Origin: Coprinellus micaceus
Lineage: Eukaryota; Basidiomycota; Agaricomycetes; Agaricales; Psathyrellaceae
Direction: 5' to 3'
Assembly: GCA_951394405.1 (NCBI GenBank)
Contig: OX596335.1
Span: 4,526,001 to 4,590,000, forward strand
DNA: 64,000 nt
The position numbers and the translations under genes were made by a program. This document shows positions 32,455-46,629 of the stretch, piece after piece. Position 1 is the stretch's first letter. The number at the start of each line of letters is the position of its first letter. A model generated the notes under the pieces. That model saw only the letters and a list, made by a program, of their open reading frames with translations. It had not been told where the DNA came from and made no database searches.

Positions 32455-32791
32455 TTCGAGGTCGGTTCAAAGGTTCACTTTGGGGGGTGCAAATTCGACT
32501 TTCACTCAGTAGGGACAAAGTACGAAGTTCCCATGTCCCCCCATCTCTTGGCGTATAATCTTCCCGTTTGAGTCAAATATCTCAGATCGCCCCGATAATC
32601 TCAGCCTGGAAAGAAGCGCAGGTATTGTCCGCCGTCCCACCGCTCTTGATCATGCGACCATCCCGTGGTTTTTCCGGGAAACCGGGGGTTTCTCTCCGCC
32701 AGCGTTTTAAAGATTGCGTCCTACATACTCCCCGATTTGCCTCCGTAAACGACCTCCCACCGTTGATGGTTCGCATTGGGTGATACCCACG
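32455..32791. other. Shared divergent promoter region
   Basis: These 337 bases separate two divergent start codons (32454 minus, 32792 plus). No coding potential was seen and no clear TATA box was found. Confidence 0.5.
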
Positions 32792-33523
32792 ATGACCAGC
32801 AAGACCTCGACGAAGAAAAAAGCTGGCGACACAAAGGAGGGTGAGCGGGTTGATAATCCACGCAGGTGCACGAGTGCTAACAACTCGCACAGACTTTGGG
32901 ATGGATGTTGACCAGGGCGGTGGCGTTGATTCTTTCTCGCCGCCCGGATCGCAACAGTTGGGTGAGGGGTATCCCTGCTGTGGTGTGATACATTATTTAC
33001 TCACCCCCCTTCATTTCAAGACCCTCCCGAGAGTGCTTGGGCCGTGAACGTGGGCGGCGGCTTGTTCAAGGCTGCGGCCGGGCACGCTACCGCACAGAGC
33101 GGCACCCCTGTGACTCCCCCCCGACTCCTTGTATCCAAGAATCCCGAGCGTGGTGCTACCATGCAGCAGAGCTTGCTCTCCCAAGTGCAAGACATCGCTG
33201 AAACCCTCCCCAACCTCGACCACCAGCGCACTCCATCTTTCGCGGATCGCCCGCAAACTCCTAACTACTGGGACTTACACTCGCATGATGGCCTTCGTCT
33301 TTCGGTGTCCTTTTTACGGGCGCACCTTCGAGATTTGGAGTGGATGCGAGACCGTCTGAGGGACCACCATCGGGGCTTGATTCGTAGTCGAAATCAGACC
33401 CATGCTGTGCTCGATGCGGTCGGGCGCGCGATGTATGTCACCTCTAGGCAGGACGAATTGGAGGACTATATAGAGAACCTGGAGGACAGGCATGCTAAAG
33501 AGAAATCCGACAGAAAAAAATAG
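32792..33523 (+). CDS. Small coiled-coil protein divergent from the cysteine-cluster gene
   Basis: Three exons are inferred (32792-32840, 32893-32961, 33021-33523); the two introns begin GTGAGC and GTGAGG and both are phase 1, giving 206 residues. The start MTSKTSTKKKAGD is basic, then comes a Gly/Ser/Pro-rich linker, a central segment (PRLLVSKNPERGATMQQSLL) and a C-terminal coiled coil (LRAHLRDLEWMRDRLRDHHR; DELEDYIENLEDRHAKEKSD). No enzymatic motif or signal peptide is visible. Its position, sharing a promoter region with the 1252-residue protein, suggests co-expression. It is not recognised as a known family. Confidence 0.65.
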
Positions 33524-34275
33524 TCTGTTCGCCCATTGTTGTATCGAATATCTTTCTGTGTATTTAATTGTAGTCCGATGCCCAACCAATGACCTATATT
33601 GCCAACAGATTGAACTTAGATGATATAGTGTCCTGGTGTGTCCTTATAGCGCGAATTCATCCTCCACGACAGTGCGGTGCCCCACGCCCGGGTCCCTGTT
33701 CCGAGGTTCGGATGTGGGATTTGTGGTGTCGGCCACCCGAGTCCCGAGTCCCGAGTCCGTCAATTGATCCGCACCGAGGGCGCGGTACTATTCGTGGGGT
33801 GAGGCGGGCGCGTCCTTCCCTCGGTTATGCCGTACCTGAGATGAGTCAATTGAGCCCCTCTCAGTTGAGTCAGGGTGTTTAGGCCATCCTTCTCACTCAT
33901 TTGAGCACAATTACCTCATCAACTGAGGGCCATATGCACACTCAAGTGAGTCACTGAGTACATGTCATTTGGGTGTTATAGGGTGGCTATCCCGCTGGCA
34001 TTGAAACCGTCTCATCGTACCGAACCCAGGCCCTCAGCCCGAACAATGTACAATCTCTCAAACCCCTTGGGTGCCTCAAAAACCTGAGACGTCATCGAAA
34101 CATTCGTCGCTCCTTGAGATCTCAGATAGTTTTACTTGTTGTTCAATAGGTATTCCTTGGATTGGCAAGACGGGGTGCCCGTCCCTGTTTCGCCAAGACT
34201 CGACGGCTGCAATAACAGAGCACAACAAAGCGGGTCTATTGTCCCCTGGGTCGCTGGCCGTTTTGCAACCACCAC
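33524..34275. other. Intergenic region with AATTGA/TTGAGTCA-rich repeats
   Basis: No gene is supported. It holds three tandem CCGAGTC units at 33737-33757, and from about 33759 to 33965 several imperfect copies of TCAATTGAG/CAGTTGAGTCA-type words in both orientations, similar in style to the inverted-repeat unit at 7947-8066. Confidence 0.5.
33737..33757 (+). repeat. CCGAGTC heptamer, three tandem copies
   Basis: Three perfect CCGAGTC units in a row, next to a CAATTGATCC palindrome-like word. Confidence 0.85.
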
Positions 34276-35808
34276 ATGGAGAGATTCTTGCAAATCCGAG
34301 AACTCAAGGATAAGGTCTGCCTCGAGCTTGGGGCCGACTCCCCCAGCTTGCTGTCAGTGCTTTTGACCTGTCGATCCTTCGTGGAGCCTGCTTGGACAGG
34401 CTTTGGCGCGAAATCGACCTCGTTCGCCCCCTTGTCGCTTGCTTGCCAAAGGATGCCTACAGGTTAGAGGAGCGCCCCTCTGTCCTCCGCAAAAGGTACA
34501 CGGTGGTAAGCCGTCAATTTCCCGTGAAATAGCCTCGCGTATATGAACAGTTCTGTCCACAGTTTCCAAACGCTGGCCGTGAACTGGCGTCCGCGGACCT
34601 TGAACAATTTCAAGCCCACTACGCCCATCGCATCCGAGTGGTTTATGCTGGCGGTAGGTTCATGAGGGGCACTTTCTCTCCCGAGTTTCTCCAGGCGCTA
34701 GTAGCTGTCACCAGTGGTCCGCCCAACTCCCTGTCGCCTCGGTTGAAGGCATTTCGATGGAACGGCAGTGCCGTCGTGCCCACTGCGAAGCAACTCCTAC
34801 CCTACCTGGCACTCCTCGTTGGACCGAGCGTTACATCAATCGCCCTTCCGATAGTCGCAGACCCCGATGGATCCATGGCGCTTACCGCGTCAAGGTTGCC
34901 TCACCTTGAAGACGTGTCGCTTGGGCCCGCAGACCTGGACTTTGTCGACAAGTTTATGACAATGGCGGCGTGCTCCAGTCTCAGGTCTATCAAAATCTCA
35001 AACGTATCCGATTCAATGATTCCATCCCTGCCACCAAGCGCTTCGGACCCTGCAAATTACATCCAGTGATCTTGAAACCGCGGCGAACCTTTTGGAACAT
35101 CTTCCCTCAAGGACTGCGCTGCAGGAACTCCGCTGTTTAATCCCCGAGCTTTCGCCACCGACGGCATCCCAGGGCATCATCAACGCTATTGCTAGCCACA
35201 CCAACCCAGCGACGCTCTCCACCCTCCAAGTGATGGATTATCGTGATTCAGACCCGGATGATTTCAGGGAAGTTGCGCCTCATCGGGGGTTCGACGGGGT
35301 GGTCATCGATATATCCCCCTTATCCGGATTCACCAACCTCAGAACTGTCTTCCTCTTTTTCTACGGAAGAGTCCAGGTTACCCCTTCTGACGCCAAAATG
35401 ATCGCTACTTCTTGGACTCAGTTGAAGGAACTGGACCTCTCCGGCACGTACCCCATCGACCGACCCCCCGCAATCGACCACTCTCACTTTTTTCAAAAAT
35501 TGGAAGGGTGCCCCAAGCTTCGCTACATCGGCGTCCCATTCGATTGCAGGGGTATACAGGGGAATGAAGTAAGCCCCCGTGGTCCATTCTCCAACATCGA
35601 GGAGATCAGTGTCTACGGCTCACTCGTGGAGTATCCCTCGTGCCTCGCGGCATTCTTCATTCGGACGAACTTCCCGGCTGCGCGTCTCTCGAGGTCCTAC
35701 CCGGATGGGCTCTTGATCCCATTGGAACCATCCTGGAAGTGTTGGGGGGATATAGGAGACGCGCTGGATCCAGAAGGTCCGACGGCGAGAGACGAACATA
35801 TGTCTTAG
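34276..35808 (+). pseudogene. F-box/LRR family pseudogene with two frameshifts
   Basis: The frame starts MERFLQIRELKDKVCLEL. At about 34394 the expected GAGCCTGCTTTGGACAGG reads with one T fewer; the right frame resumes as LDRLWREIDLVRPLVACLPK, which is plainly the F-box-like core. The family intron follows (near 34506-34561), then exon 2 (LEQFQAHYAHRIRVVY; LSPRLKAFRWNGS). A second slip near 35040 separates DSMIPSLPP from RTLQITSSDLETAANLLEHL. The last part (35092-35808) is intact, with DISPLSGFTNLRTV, ELDLSGTYPIDRPPAIDH and the VYGSLVEYP signature, placing it with the gene at 1082-2721. Both slips are single-step frame changes; with two in one gene, decay is more likely than sequencing error. 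No product is expected from the whole reading frame. Confidence 0.8.
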
Positions 35809-36659
35809 TATGATCATCTGTACGTCGGTCAACCGCGATCCCGCAACGGTAGACCAACCTCCGTGTAGGCCAATGTGTTGACTGAAGCAATAATTTGACT
35901 AAGCACTACTTTAGACGTCATAATACCTGAATACACGCAATGCGACTTGCACGGTATGGCATGCTGACGCCCACAAACATCAAAAAGAGAGAAACGCGCG
36001 AGCGGTGTGCGTGGCTGGTGAAAGTGGCTCCTGGCGCTGCGCTCCAGCGCAATCTAGCTGCCCAAGGCTAGCGAGCGGGAGGAAGGCTCTCCACTCCCGT
36101 TGAACGCTCGGCTGTCGGAGACTTTCCAACCTCCTCTCCTCTCCTGTTTTTGGCTTCCCAAGGGATGTTTCATCCTTGTGTAGCCCCCGATACTCAGTCC
36201 TACTGAAGAGTGGTGTACTCGGCTCTTCAAGAGATGGTGGGAGCTGGCAACTGCTGGGATCCGGCGAGTCAGCTGTCAACTGCGGCAGTGACTGTGGCGC
36301 AAAGGGTGCTGTTTGATCCACAGTCCAAACCGTGTTGCCTAAGCCCTGATGAGGCAACAAGTTTGGGAGAGGGGCCACATCCATGTCGGTGACCCATCAT
36401 AGCATCGACGATCGATGTTAGGCCTCTGTTACAGAAGGAACTAGTATATTACATAAATATACGTGTCTGTAGCTTAACCATATCGTATATATCTCTGGCT
36501 ATGTTTGCATAGTAGATCTAGATCAACCTCACTAAGCGCCCGTCGTAGAATAGGGGCGCTCAACGGATCACAAGCGGATCATGTGTGCCAGCCCATTTGG
36601 CGCCGGACTGGCACACGCGAGACCGTTGATTTGACCTTGAACCATCACCTCATCGCATC
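35809..36659. other. Intergenic region, no gene seen
   Basis: A minus-strand open frame at 35980-36384 has no recognisable domain and is not accepted as a gene. The right end is AT-richer and contains a short hairpin. Confidence 0.5.
36583..36616. repeat. Short inverted repeat upstream of an F-box/LRR gene
   Basis: GTGTGCCAG at 36583-36591 and CTGGCACAC at 36608-36616 are perfect reverse complements around a 16-base loop. The element lies 44 bases before the ATG at 36660, so it falls in the promoter or 5' leader. Confidence 0.6.
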
Positions 36660-38374
36660 ATGAATCGCTGCCTCCAAATACCTGAGATCGTACGCCATAT
36701 TTGTGGGGAGCTGTATGTTGGGAGCGCGTTACCCACGGCTTTGGCTGGCAAAGCCTTCCTTGAACCGGCGCTGGACAGACTTTGGCATGAAATCGATTCC
36801 TTCGCTCCTTTGGTGGCTTGCTTGCCAGAAGACCTGTTCACAGCGTCAGAAAACCCGTGTCGCGGCAGAAGTACTCCTTATAAGATCCTGGTGATTATCC
36901 TTTCGGTGTTCTTCCTGTGGTACTCAATAACGAACAACCTTTTCAGTATCTACGCAGAGCACCCACACTTTCAGACTTGCGGCGATTCGTGGATTTTTAC
37001 GCCCGCCGAATTCGTTCATTTTGGGTCGACACTGATTCGGAAACGTGGATCTCGGTGGAAGCCCTTCAGTCTTTCCAAATTGTAACAAATTGGGTACCCG
37101 GAGTCCTGTCCCCACGACTCGAAACATTCGTTTGGACGACACCTCGCATGATGCAAGACATTCTCGGGGCCGATATGGCCAACATTTACCCACTTTGCAT
37201 GTCTCTCTTCTTTGGACCGACAGTAACCGACGTGGACGTTGGCGTTGACACGCAACATCTCCTCTACTCGACCTTGATGCATTCATATACGACGGCCTTG
37301 CATCCGCGTTTGAAGGCCCTGGAGATCACCGATTACGAGGAGAACGGCCGAGACCCCAAGAAGATGCCATTTATTCACGACTACATCACCAGTGGCCTAT
37401 GGGCGCAGCTGGAGACACTAAAATTTCCAGGGGAGGTAGCGTCGCCATATCTCGCCTCCTCCACTCTGTCACATATCGCGTCCTTGCCTCGGCTGGTCAC
37501 GCTCGAGTTGACGAACTATATGGACCAGCCATCCCTGGAACATCCAAACAATACCCAAACGCCGCAATTTGGTGGCCTTCCCGACGGCGCTTTCCCTTCC
37601 CTGAGGCACCTCAAGCTTTCGTGCAACACCCTCTCAGGAATCGTCAAGGTGTTGCAGCATTTACCTTCTACAAACAAGGTGGCCAATCTCGAATGCTCAG
37701 CTGACGAAGAGCCTGCTCCCCATGATGGTACCCAACGCGCCATAGACATCATTGCCCGCCATTTTGATCTCAAGGAGTTGGAGTTGCGTGTTCACCTACC
37801 CGGGAACGCTCTACCAGACTTGCCTCTCGAGCTTGACGACAATGATGGATTGGATATCACGCCGCTGCTAGTTTTCAACAAACTAGCCAAGCTCGACCTT
37901 CAAGTGTGCACACCGATACGCCCAGTGACGCCGGGCTTGCTCCAAAAGTTCCCAACAGCATGGCCGAGGATCGAACATCTCAATATTTTCACCGCCCGAA
38001 CGACCACGCAAGTACCTTTTATCGACCACACGCACCTCCTTTCGCTCCTCGAGAGCTGTCCTACCCTCACATTCCTCGGGTTACGGTTCGACGCGAGCTG
38101 CATAACTGGGGACGAATTGAGCCCGAGCGCCCCTTTCCATCTGAAAACGTTGGTCGTGGGGGATTCACCCATATCGTCTCCATCCCGCGTTGTGTCGTTC
38201 CTCAAGTCCAACGTCCCATCGTGCGGGTATCCGAGGCATCTTACCCTTCCACGTAACGGAGCCCTGCTAGAGTGGTGTGTACCTTCGTTTAGGCTCCGGT
38301 GGCAAGCAGTCAGCGCTTCGATGGGGAGGCCAAAGAACAGTCGGGACATCCCATGGTATGGCCCGTCGTTTTGA
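36660..38374 (+). CDS. F-box/LRR family protein, intact
   Basis: Exon 1 (36660-36890, MNRCLQIPEIVRHICGEL) carries the F-box-like core AFLEPALDRLWHEIDSF and VACLPEDLF. The intron (GTGATT...TTTCAG, about 56 nt) is in phase 0 and exon 2 begins YLRRAPTLSDLRRFVDFYAR at 36947. The joined product is 552 residues. LRR-type blocks follow, then LDITPLLVFNKLAKLDL, IDHTHLLSLLESCPTLTFLG, LRFDASCITGDE and LKTLVVGDSPISSPSRVV, all standard landmarks of the main subfamily. Predicted role: substrate-recognition subunit of a Cullin-RING (SCF) ubiquitin ligase, acting in cytosol or nucleus. This rests on family resemblance, as the F-box match is weak by eye. Confidence 0.82.
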
Positions 38375-39131
38375 TGTCGGGCCTGGATCGAAACTGGGAG
38401 AAAATCAGGGCTGGGAACGGTTTGGCCGGGGTGGTCGGTTAACATGTAGCACACCTTGTACATGTCTAAAATTTTTCATTTCATAGGTTAATGCAAATGG
38501 TTCCAGTAAGTAGTAGAATACAGAGGGGGCTGAGGTCGGACTAGAAGTACACATGAATAGAATCAACATGATGGATGGGTGCGTAGCGTGGCGGGTGGTT
38601 GGTGGTGAGAGAAACGGGATGCAAGGAAGCGAGCTAAGCAAGGGCAAGTAGGATGACAGACAAACAACGGCGAATGGGTCGAGTTGGTTGGGTAAAGGCG
38701 GGAGAGGAGTATGAAACAAGGGGAGGTGTATAGAAACATGGGAAGACGTATAAGCACAACAAAGGGTGGCGTAGGCTTGGAGTGACAACAGAAGGGAGGT
38801 TATGAAAACAAGACGCGAAGCGGTGAATAGGTAATAATAAATGCTGTATCGGGGTCGGGTTTTGGTCAGGGGGAGCTATAAATCAACAAAATCGGTGCCC
38901 CAAGGGAGGCTCTTGGAATGGTATCAACGTTGAGCGGGCAAAACATGGGCACTAGAGCGACGAACAGGGAACAGGGCACAAGCAGAGGGATATAGAGAAC
39001 CAGGCGAAGGAGGCGAAAGAGTGGGCGAGGTGGCAAAGGAAGCGACGAAGCCCAGTCTACTGGACGAGGAGAGGCAGTGGAAAGAAAGGGGGAAACACGG
39101 AGGGAATTTTGATGGGAAACACGCCGACCAT
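38375..39131. other. Intergenic / probable SNF1 3' UTR, purine-rich on plus strand
   Basis: Downstream ends of two convergent genes meet here. The plus strand from about 38520 is strongly purine-rich, which gives pyrimidine-rich minus-strand open frames of biased composition that are not genes. Part of it is likely the 3' untranslated region of the SNF1 gene. Confidence 0.5.
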
Positions 39132-41420
<2,289 letters not shown>

Positions 41421-41929
41421 TGTGGAGCGAAGTGCGCGATCTGGCCGGTTTCTTCGAGGTTCGCCACGAGTTGGGCCGTATCGTGCAGCGATTTTGTATA
41501 GAAACCAAGCCCAAGTCTTGAGGGGCTCAAACGGGGGACGAGGAGGTGGAAACCAGGGATTCGAGGTGGTGACGGTTCGGAAGCAAGAAACACGAGGGTG
41601 ATCTGATGTCGTTATAGGGGCATCTTTCCCCGGAATCTAATGTGTACCTCCAGGAACTTCTAGATCTAGAAAATGTAATACATTCAAATCGTATTCATTC
41701 TCTGGATTCAATTCATTGCGGACGGAACCAACGCTGAACCAAGCAGCTGCGGGCCAGCGGAGGGCGGGCCTGGGCGGGCTCGGGCGAAGTTTCCCGATAT
41801 AGCCGAGTCACGGGATTCAAAAGTCACGTGTAAAACGCGTGACGAGCCTCGCGTTGTCGGAGTTTGAATGGTATGCACCTCGTTCTCTGGAGCTCCACGA
41901 CGACGACAACGAGGGTGTTCCATCCAGCG
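41421..41929. other. Divergent promoter region of SNF1 and the coiled-coil gene
   Basis: No gene is supported in these 509 bases. A frame opposite to the first SNF1 exons extends into it but is a shadow of SNF1. Confidence 0.5.
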
Positions 41930-42898
41930 ATGAGGAGAGCTCAAAGTGTTCGCCATTATGCTCGCCCCTCCCTGGCGTTGGCCTCGGACGACCTAGGAAT
42001 GCTGCGAGAAGGAGCCGAGTCAGACGAGGACGTTCTCCGCAAGCAGCTCATCGAGAAGGACAGGGAATGCGATAGGGTTCGTCGTACGATAACCTTATCC
42101 TATGTAATGGCGATCTGACAATGGTTGGCCTCTTGAAATGTAGTTGAATGCGGTTGTACAGGCTCTGCAAAACCAATTGGCACAACGACCATCGCTGGAG
42201 TCAGTTCAAGAGATTCAGAAGGAATACAAGAATCTCGACTTGATCCTACAGGGAACGCAGAGAGAGAACGAGAGATGCATGTCCGAACTCGAGCGGTGCG
42301 CATTTATCCAATCCCCATGGCGGAGTGGACGATAACTGGAGGTATAGTTCCAAGCAGAGAGAAAAGCTTTTAGAGCGGAAACTCTGCGAAATCGCAGGGG
42401 ACAATTGGCAGGTGCGCCGGATTTGGACTGGACGAGAGCTCAGGTCTGAAGCGAGGGTTTCTTTCACAGTCGTCTTTGGACATACCTCCTGCTCCAACCA
42501 GTGCCATACCGCTTGGTGCGCGCCACCAACGCTCCAACACCATCTCTGGCTCGCCACTGCACCCAGCCACCACCCTCTCAGGAATCCACGGTTCCCTATC
42601 ACCCGGGGGGCGGAGAAGCCAAGACACACCACAGTCTGAGGAGCGAGAAGTTCTGTCTTCATCACAACTAAGCCGGCGGACACAGAAAACGGACAAGGCG
42701 GACCAGGAAGCGGCTGCAGCCCAGAAGCAGGCTATGTTTGCCCATATTGAGAATGTCAAGCTACTGGTACTCGGGATGGAACAGCGGCTACAGACTCGGG
42801 AAGACAAACTGACGAAGACGATTGAGAAGGCGGAGAAGGAGAGTCAGAGGTTTGAGGTTTTGAGGAAGGATGTGGCTGAGATTGCCGTGGACCGATGA
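41930..42898 (+). CDS. Conserved-looking coiled-coil protein, function unknown
   Basis: Four exons are inferred. The ATG at 41930 gives MRRAQSVRHYARPSLALASD; an in-frame ATG at 41864 is a weaker alternative. Exon 1 ends in KDRECDR, exon 2 resumes LNAVVQALQNQLAQR in phase 0, exon 3 contains REKLLERKLCEIAGDNWQ and exon 4 starts SSLDIPPAPTSAIP. Coiled coils flank a Ser/Pro-rich linker (RHQRSNTISGSPLHP), and the C-terminus (VKLLVLGMEQRLQTREDKLT) is again helical. The product is about 250-260 residues. It sits in a housekeeping stretch between SNF1 and the siroheme enzyme, and the ordered intron phases support a real gene. No domain is named with confidence. Confidence 0.6.
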
Positions 42899-43239
42899 AG
42901 GCGGGACCTCATTGACCTGGCACTGGCCACGTCTGCACGATTTTCGTTCTGAGTCTTCGGTCGGATACTTTGATGGATCCAAGTTGAAGTGCGCCACCAC
43001 GGAGGTGGAGTGCTCCGAATGGTTTTGGTGTTTAAAGGAAGGAAGGCATGTCTCTCTATCACGATTCGCGATGACCAACTACTACTCTGATCACATTGTA
43101 CATTAGATACCCATTTCATTTCTATCTTTTTCGATCAGGAGACCCCCATTTCATGGTCCTAAAATCCGTGGTATGCAAAATGAACGTGTATGAAACTAAT
43201 CTACATATCCTCCAAGCACTGTCCGAGCAGCTTTTACTT

Positions 43240-45141
43240 TCACGCACTCAACAGCTCCCAACTTGGGTCGATGCCCTCCTCGACCCTCCACCTTTGCATA
43301 GGTCCATCTTCACCGCCACTCAACCACCTCTCCACCCTCTTCTCATCGTCCTTCTCCGCCCCCTCCTCCAAGACCGTCGTGTCTCCCCGTCCATGCAAAC
43401 ATAGGACGGACCACCCAACAACAATCATCCCTGGGGGTCTCTGCTCTCCTGAGCTCTCCAACGCCTGTACGATATCCTTCAACGTCGACGTTACCACCCT
43501 CTGATCAGGCATCGACGCCCGCTCAACAATCGCCACTGGCGTATTCTCGGGGTACGCTGCGCCTTCCCTCCTCCCTGAGCTCTCGGGGTTGGTCAACGAG
43601 GCCACGACCTGGGCTAACCTCGCCACACCCATAAGGATCACAAGCGTCCTTCCCCGCTCGTATGCTGGGAGCTTGATCTCCTTGCCACGCCGACCGACCC
43701 CAGTGCAGACGATGAACGACTCGGCGGCGCCGCGTTGGGTGACGGGGATGTTGGCAAAGGTTGGGGCAGCGAGGGCGGAGCTGACGCCGGGGATGACGAG
43801 GGGTTCGAAGCCGTGCTGGCGGAAGTAGAGGACTTCCTCGCCTGCACGACCGTACACGACCGGGTCCCCTTGCTTGAGCTGAGTATTGAAAAGGGGAGAA
43901 GAGGAACGTTAGAATGCGGACTGGAGGAAAGGGGAGAGGCGTACCCGAACGACAGTGAGACCACGGTTGGCCGCTTCAATTCCCGCCTCCATCATCTCCT
44001 GCTGAGCTCCTTCGGCATTTCCAGGGAATTTCTTCGCTATCCGCACTTCCACGCCCTTGGGGATGAGAGCGAGGACGGCGTCTGGTACCAGCTTGTCAGA
44101 CAAGACCAAGTCGGCGAGGCGGGTGAGGACGGTATGTGTGGCTTGGGTAAGAAGGGATGGGAGACCTGGTCCGGATCCAACGAGGAAAATTCTGCCTCGT
44201 TTCGAGCCGGGGAGGGAGTGGACGACAGATGGTGAGAGGTTGAGGTCCATGAGGGATTGTGTGAGGGGAGTTTCGGGTACTTCGCCTTCCAATAGTTCTG
44301 ACATGTCGTTTTCGGAGAGTGCAGCGAGCTTGGATAAGGGCCAGTACTCGCTAACCTGGGCCACCCACTTCATCCGTCGTCGTGCGCTCTCCGTTTCAGA
44401 TTCCGTTGTCGATCGTGTCGGGACGGGGCGATTAGGGGTCGTAACTGCAGAATCTTCCTCAATCTCGTCCTGCCCATCGTCTTCCACCAAAGCAAGGTCC
44501 TCAGGGGCTTTGCACCCGAACGCCTTCTCCTTCGCAAGTGACCGCAAGCGCCCGACATTCAGTACCGCTGATACCGCGGCCGAAGGGAGCTTAGATACGA
44601 TATCTCTCCTTATCCGCGACGATAAGCGGCACCCCTGACCATTCGTAGTGACGCCAATCTGTAGGGAAGATGGTGTGCGGGAAGCGGGATCCACTAGTCT
44701 CTGTGTGGAAGTGAATGTGAAGTCGCAGAGTTCGGGTATATCGGTCGTATTGACTTGGATATTTCGGGATCTGAGAAGGCAGTAAAGCTCTTCACAGGAC
44801 TCCCTGCTTCTTCGATGTGGGCGAATCGCAGTGTCGGTAATGCAAGCTAGAGAGATCCCGGGGGTGTCGTCCAAGAATTTGGTCAACCCAGAGAGTTCAG
44901 AGTCGCGTTCTGGTGAACTCCAGTTGGAGAATACGACTTGGCCTTGCGACGACCGCCATTTGAGCTCGTCGCAAGCAAGTTCCAGGCCACCATGGGCGAG
45001 AATGTGGACCTCCGAGTCCGCCTCGAGTGCAGCAAACGCCCGAGAAGCTGCGAGTGATCCAGATCCCAGAATCAGGACCTTCTGGGGTCGAAAAGCGAGA
45101 ATCAAGGACGCCCCCTTCGTGGGTGGTGGGTAGTCAAGCAT
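43240..45141 (-). CDS. MET1: Siroheme-pathway enzyme: uroporphyrinogen-III C-methyltransferase with N-terminal dehydrogenase-like domain
   Basis: Two exons (45141-43945, 43878-43240; intron about 66 nt, phase 0) give 611 residues. The N-terminal 200 residues have a Rossmann loop VLILGSGSLAASRAF and NTTDIPELCDF, as in precorrin-2 dehydrogenase/ferrochelatase (Met8-type) domains. The C-terminal methyltransferase has IFLVGSGPGLPSLLT, KQGDPVVYGRAGEEV and IPGVSSALAAPTFANIPVT, the S-adenosylmethionine-binding signatures of the SUMT family. Role: two methylations of uroporphyrinogen III to precorrin-2, and probably its oxidation, on the route to siroheme, the cofactor of sulfite and nitrite reductases. 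Whether the N-terminal domain also chelates iron cannot be told. A disordered acidic linker joins the domains. Confidence 0.9.
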
Positions 45142-45376
45142 GGTGGGGTAGAATAAAGATAGAGCCTCGACATATCGCCGCCCCAGGACCTTTTATGTAG
45201 AACGGAGAGAGATAAAGGTTCTACAGTGTCGTGCTCCTTAGCAATCTCCATCCGTGACCCCGCCACAGCGGCGTCAGAATTTGTAATAGAAAATTGAATA
45301 TTTTTGATTGGCTGGTATTAGGTAATTGCTAAGTCCCTCTATTGAGTGTGCCCTGATCGCTGTGGCCGGCGACGAA

Positions 45377-46040
45377 ATGCAGCTCGTCGACCACGATACC
45401 GTACGTGCCTCGACATCGTCTTCGACGTCGAGCTGACCTATTCCTTCAGTTTCTGAGGCAGCTCGCAGCTTTGTTCGAAGCGTCGAAGGAGAAGGGCTCG
45501 GTATGGATTACGCATAAGCGACGTACGCGGTGCTCATCGTATTGGAGCGACGATCTAATGTCCAGCTCTTCACAGTCACTCATGATGGCGAGGATGCCTC
45601 GATGGCTCAGAAAGATGGAGGGTCAGACGACTCGCAGGAGTATCCTTGTATTGTGAAGGTTACGGATGGCGGCAAGAGCAACTTTTCGACCAAGGTGTGT
45701 ACTCACACTCGTCCCCCTGATTTCATACCTCATCTTGCCCTTGGTTTCGTAGGTCGTCTCTGGCGAACTCAACAAATTCTACGCGGCATATGGTTCATTC
45801 CTCAAATCCGCGATGTCGACCCTGCGCAAGCGCGACAAGAAGCGCGAGAAGGTCAACGCTGAGCAGGCCGCGAAGCGCAAGAAGCGCATGACCGAGGTTG
45901 TCAAGATCGACGGCCCCAAGCGGGGCAGTGGGCGCAGGAAGAGGCAGCGCCAGATCAAGGCGGCTGTCAAGCAGCAGGAGTCGCAGAAGAAATTCAAAGA
46001 ACGGGAGGAGGCTCGAGGAAAAGGCGTTGTCCTACCTTGA
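45377..46040 (+). CDS. SRP14: Signal recognition particle subunit SRP14
   Basis: Four exons (45377-45400, 45450-45522, 45576-45694, 45753-46040) join in frame to 167 residues. The first exon is only eight codons, MQLVDHDT. The SRP14 fold landmarks follow: FLRQLAALFEASKEKGSVWI, a loop of variable length, YPCIVKVTDGGKSNFSTKV, then VSGELNKFYAAYGSFLKSAM and LRKRDKKREK. The C-terminus is a long Lys/Arg-rich tail (KRGSGRRKRQRQ), longer than in animal SRP14 and likely to bind the SRP RNA. Family knowledge: SRP14 with its partner binds the Alu domain of SRP RNA and helps arrest elongation during co-translational targeting to the ER. The neighbouring genes are unrelated in function. Confidence 0.9.
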
Positions 46041-46629
46041 CCGTGATGAGGTGAGTGTAATATACTATACACCACTCTGACCTTGGGCTCATGGGCTATG
46101 AAGTTTAAAATCCTCAGGACCATTATTAGGGCCCCGTGCACACCCAGGACTCGACATGAGCACAAAGTTCGGGTCCCGGACCCATCGCGTAGATCGCCTC
46201 TCCACGCTCCACGGGAATGCCTGGCTCCTTCCATGGTAGCTGTGTTATTCTGTGTGCCCAACGGCGGCATCTTATGGCTATGAAAACTCCTGCTTCACAT
46301 CGGTGTTCAGCTCCTTTATTCCAGACTGAAGATTCTCAAAATACGTTTTGGTGATGATGCTAGATATTATTTCGAAAGGTAGAGCACCTCCCCATCGTCC
46401 ACAGCACCTCCTCATGCGACTCCGCAACCCGGAATAACCAGGGCTCAGACCTCAGGTCGCAGCGTGGCGTCTTTCGGTGAGCGAGGTGCATATCCATTCC
46501 TGCATGGATAAATGACGCAGGGTGACCCTGCCTTGCGTTCTTGTCCTCGCCGAAGGTTGCCACTACCGCGACCATCCACCGCTCCTGTTATAGTTAATTT
46601 TCCAGTCCCAACACTCGTTGATAGCGCCC
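46041..46629. other. Intergenic region, no gene seen
   Basis: Convergent space between SRP14 and an F-box/LRR gene. Short open frames show no domain. Confidence 0.5.

Noticed and set aside
35980..36384. 134-codon minus-strand open frame
   Set aside because: No recognisable domain, no neighbours of matching type and no splice or promoter support; listed as intergenic.
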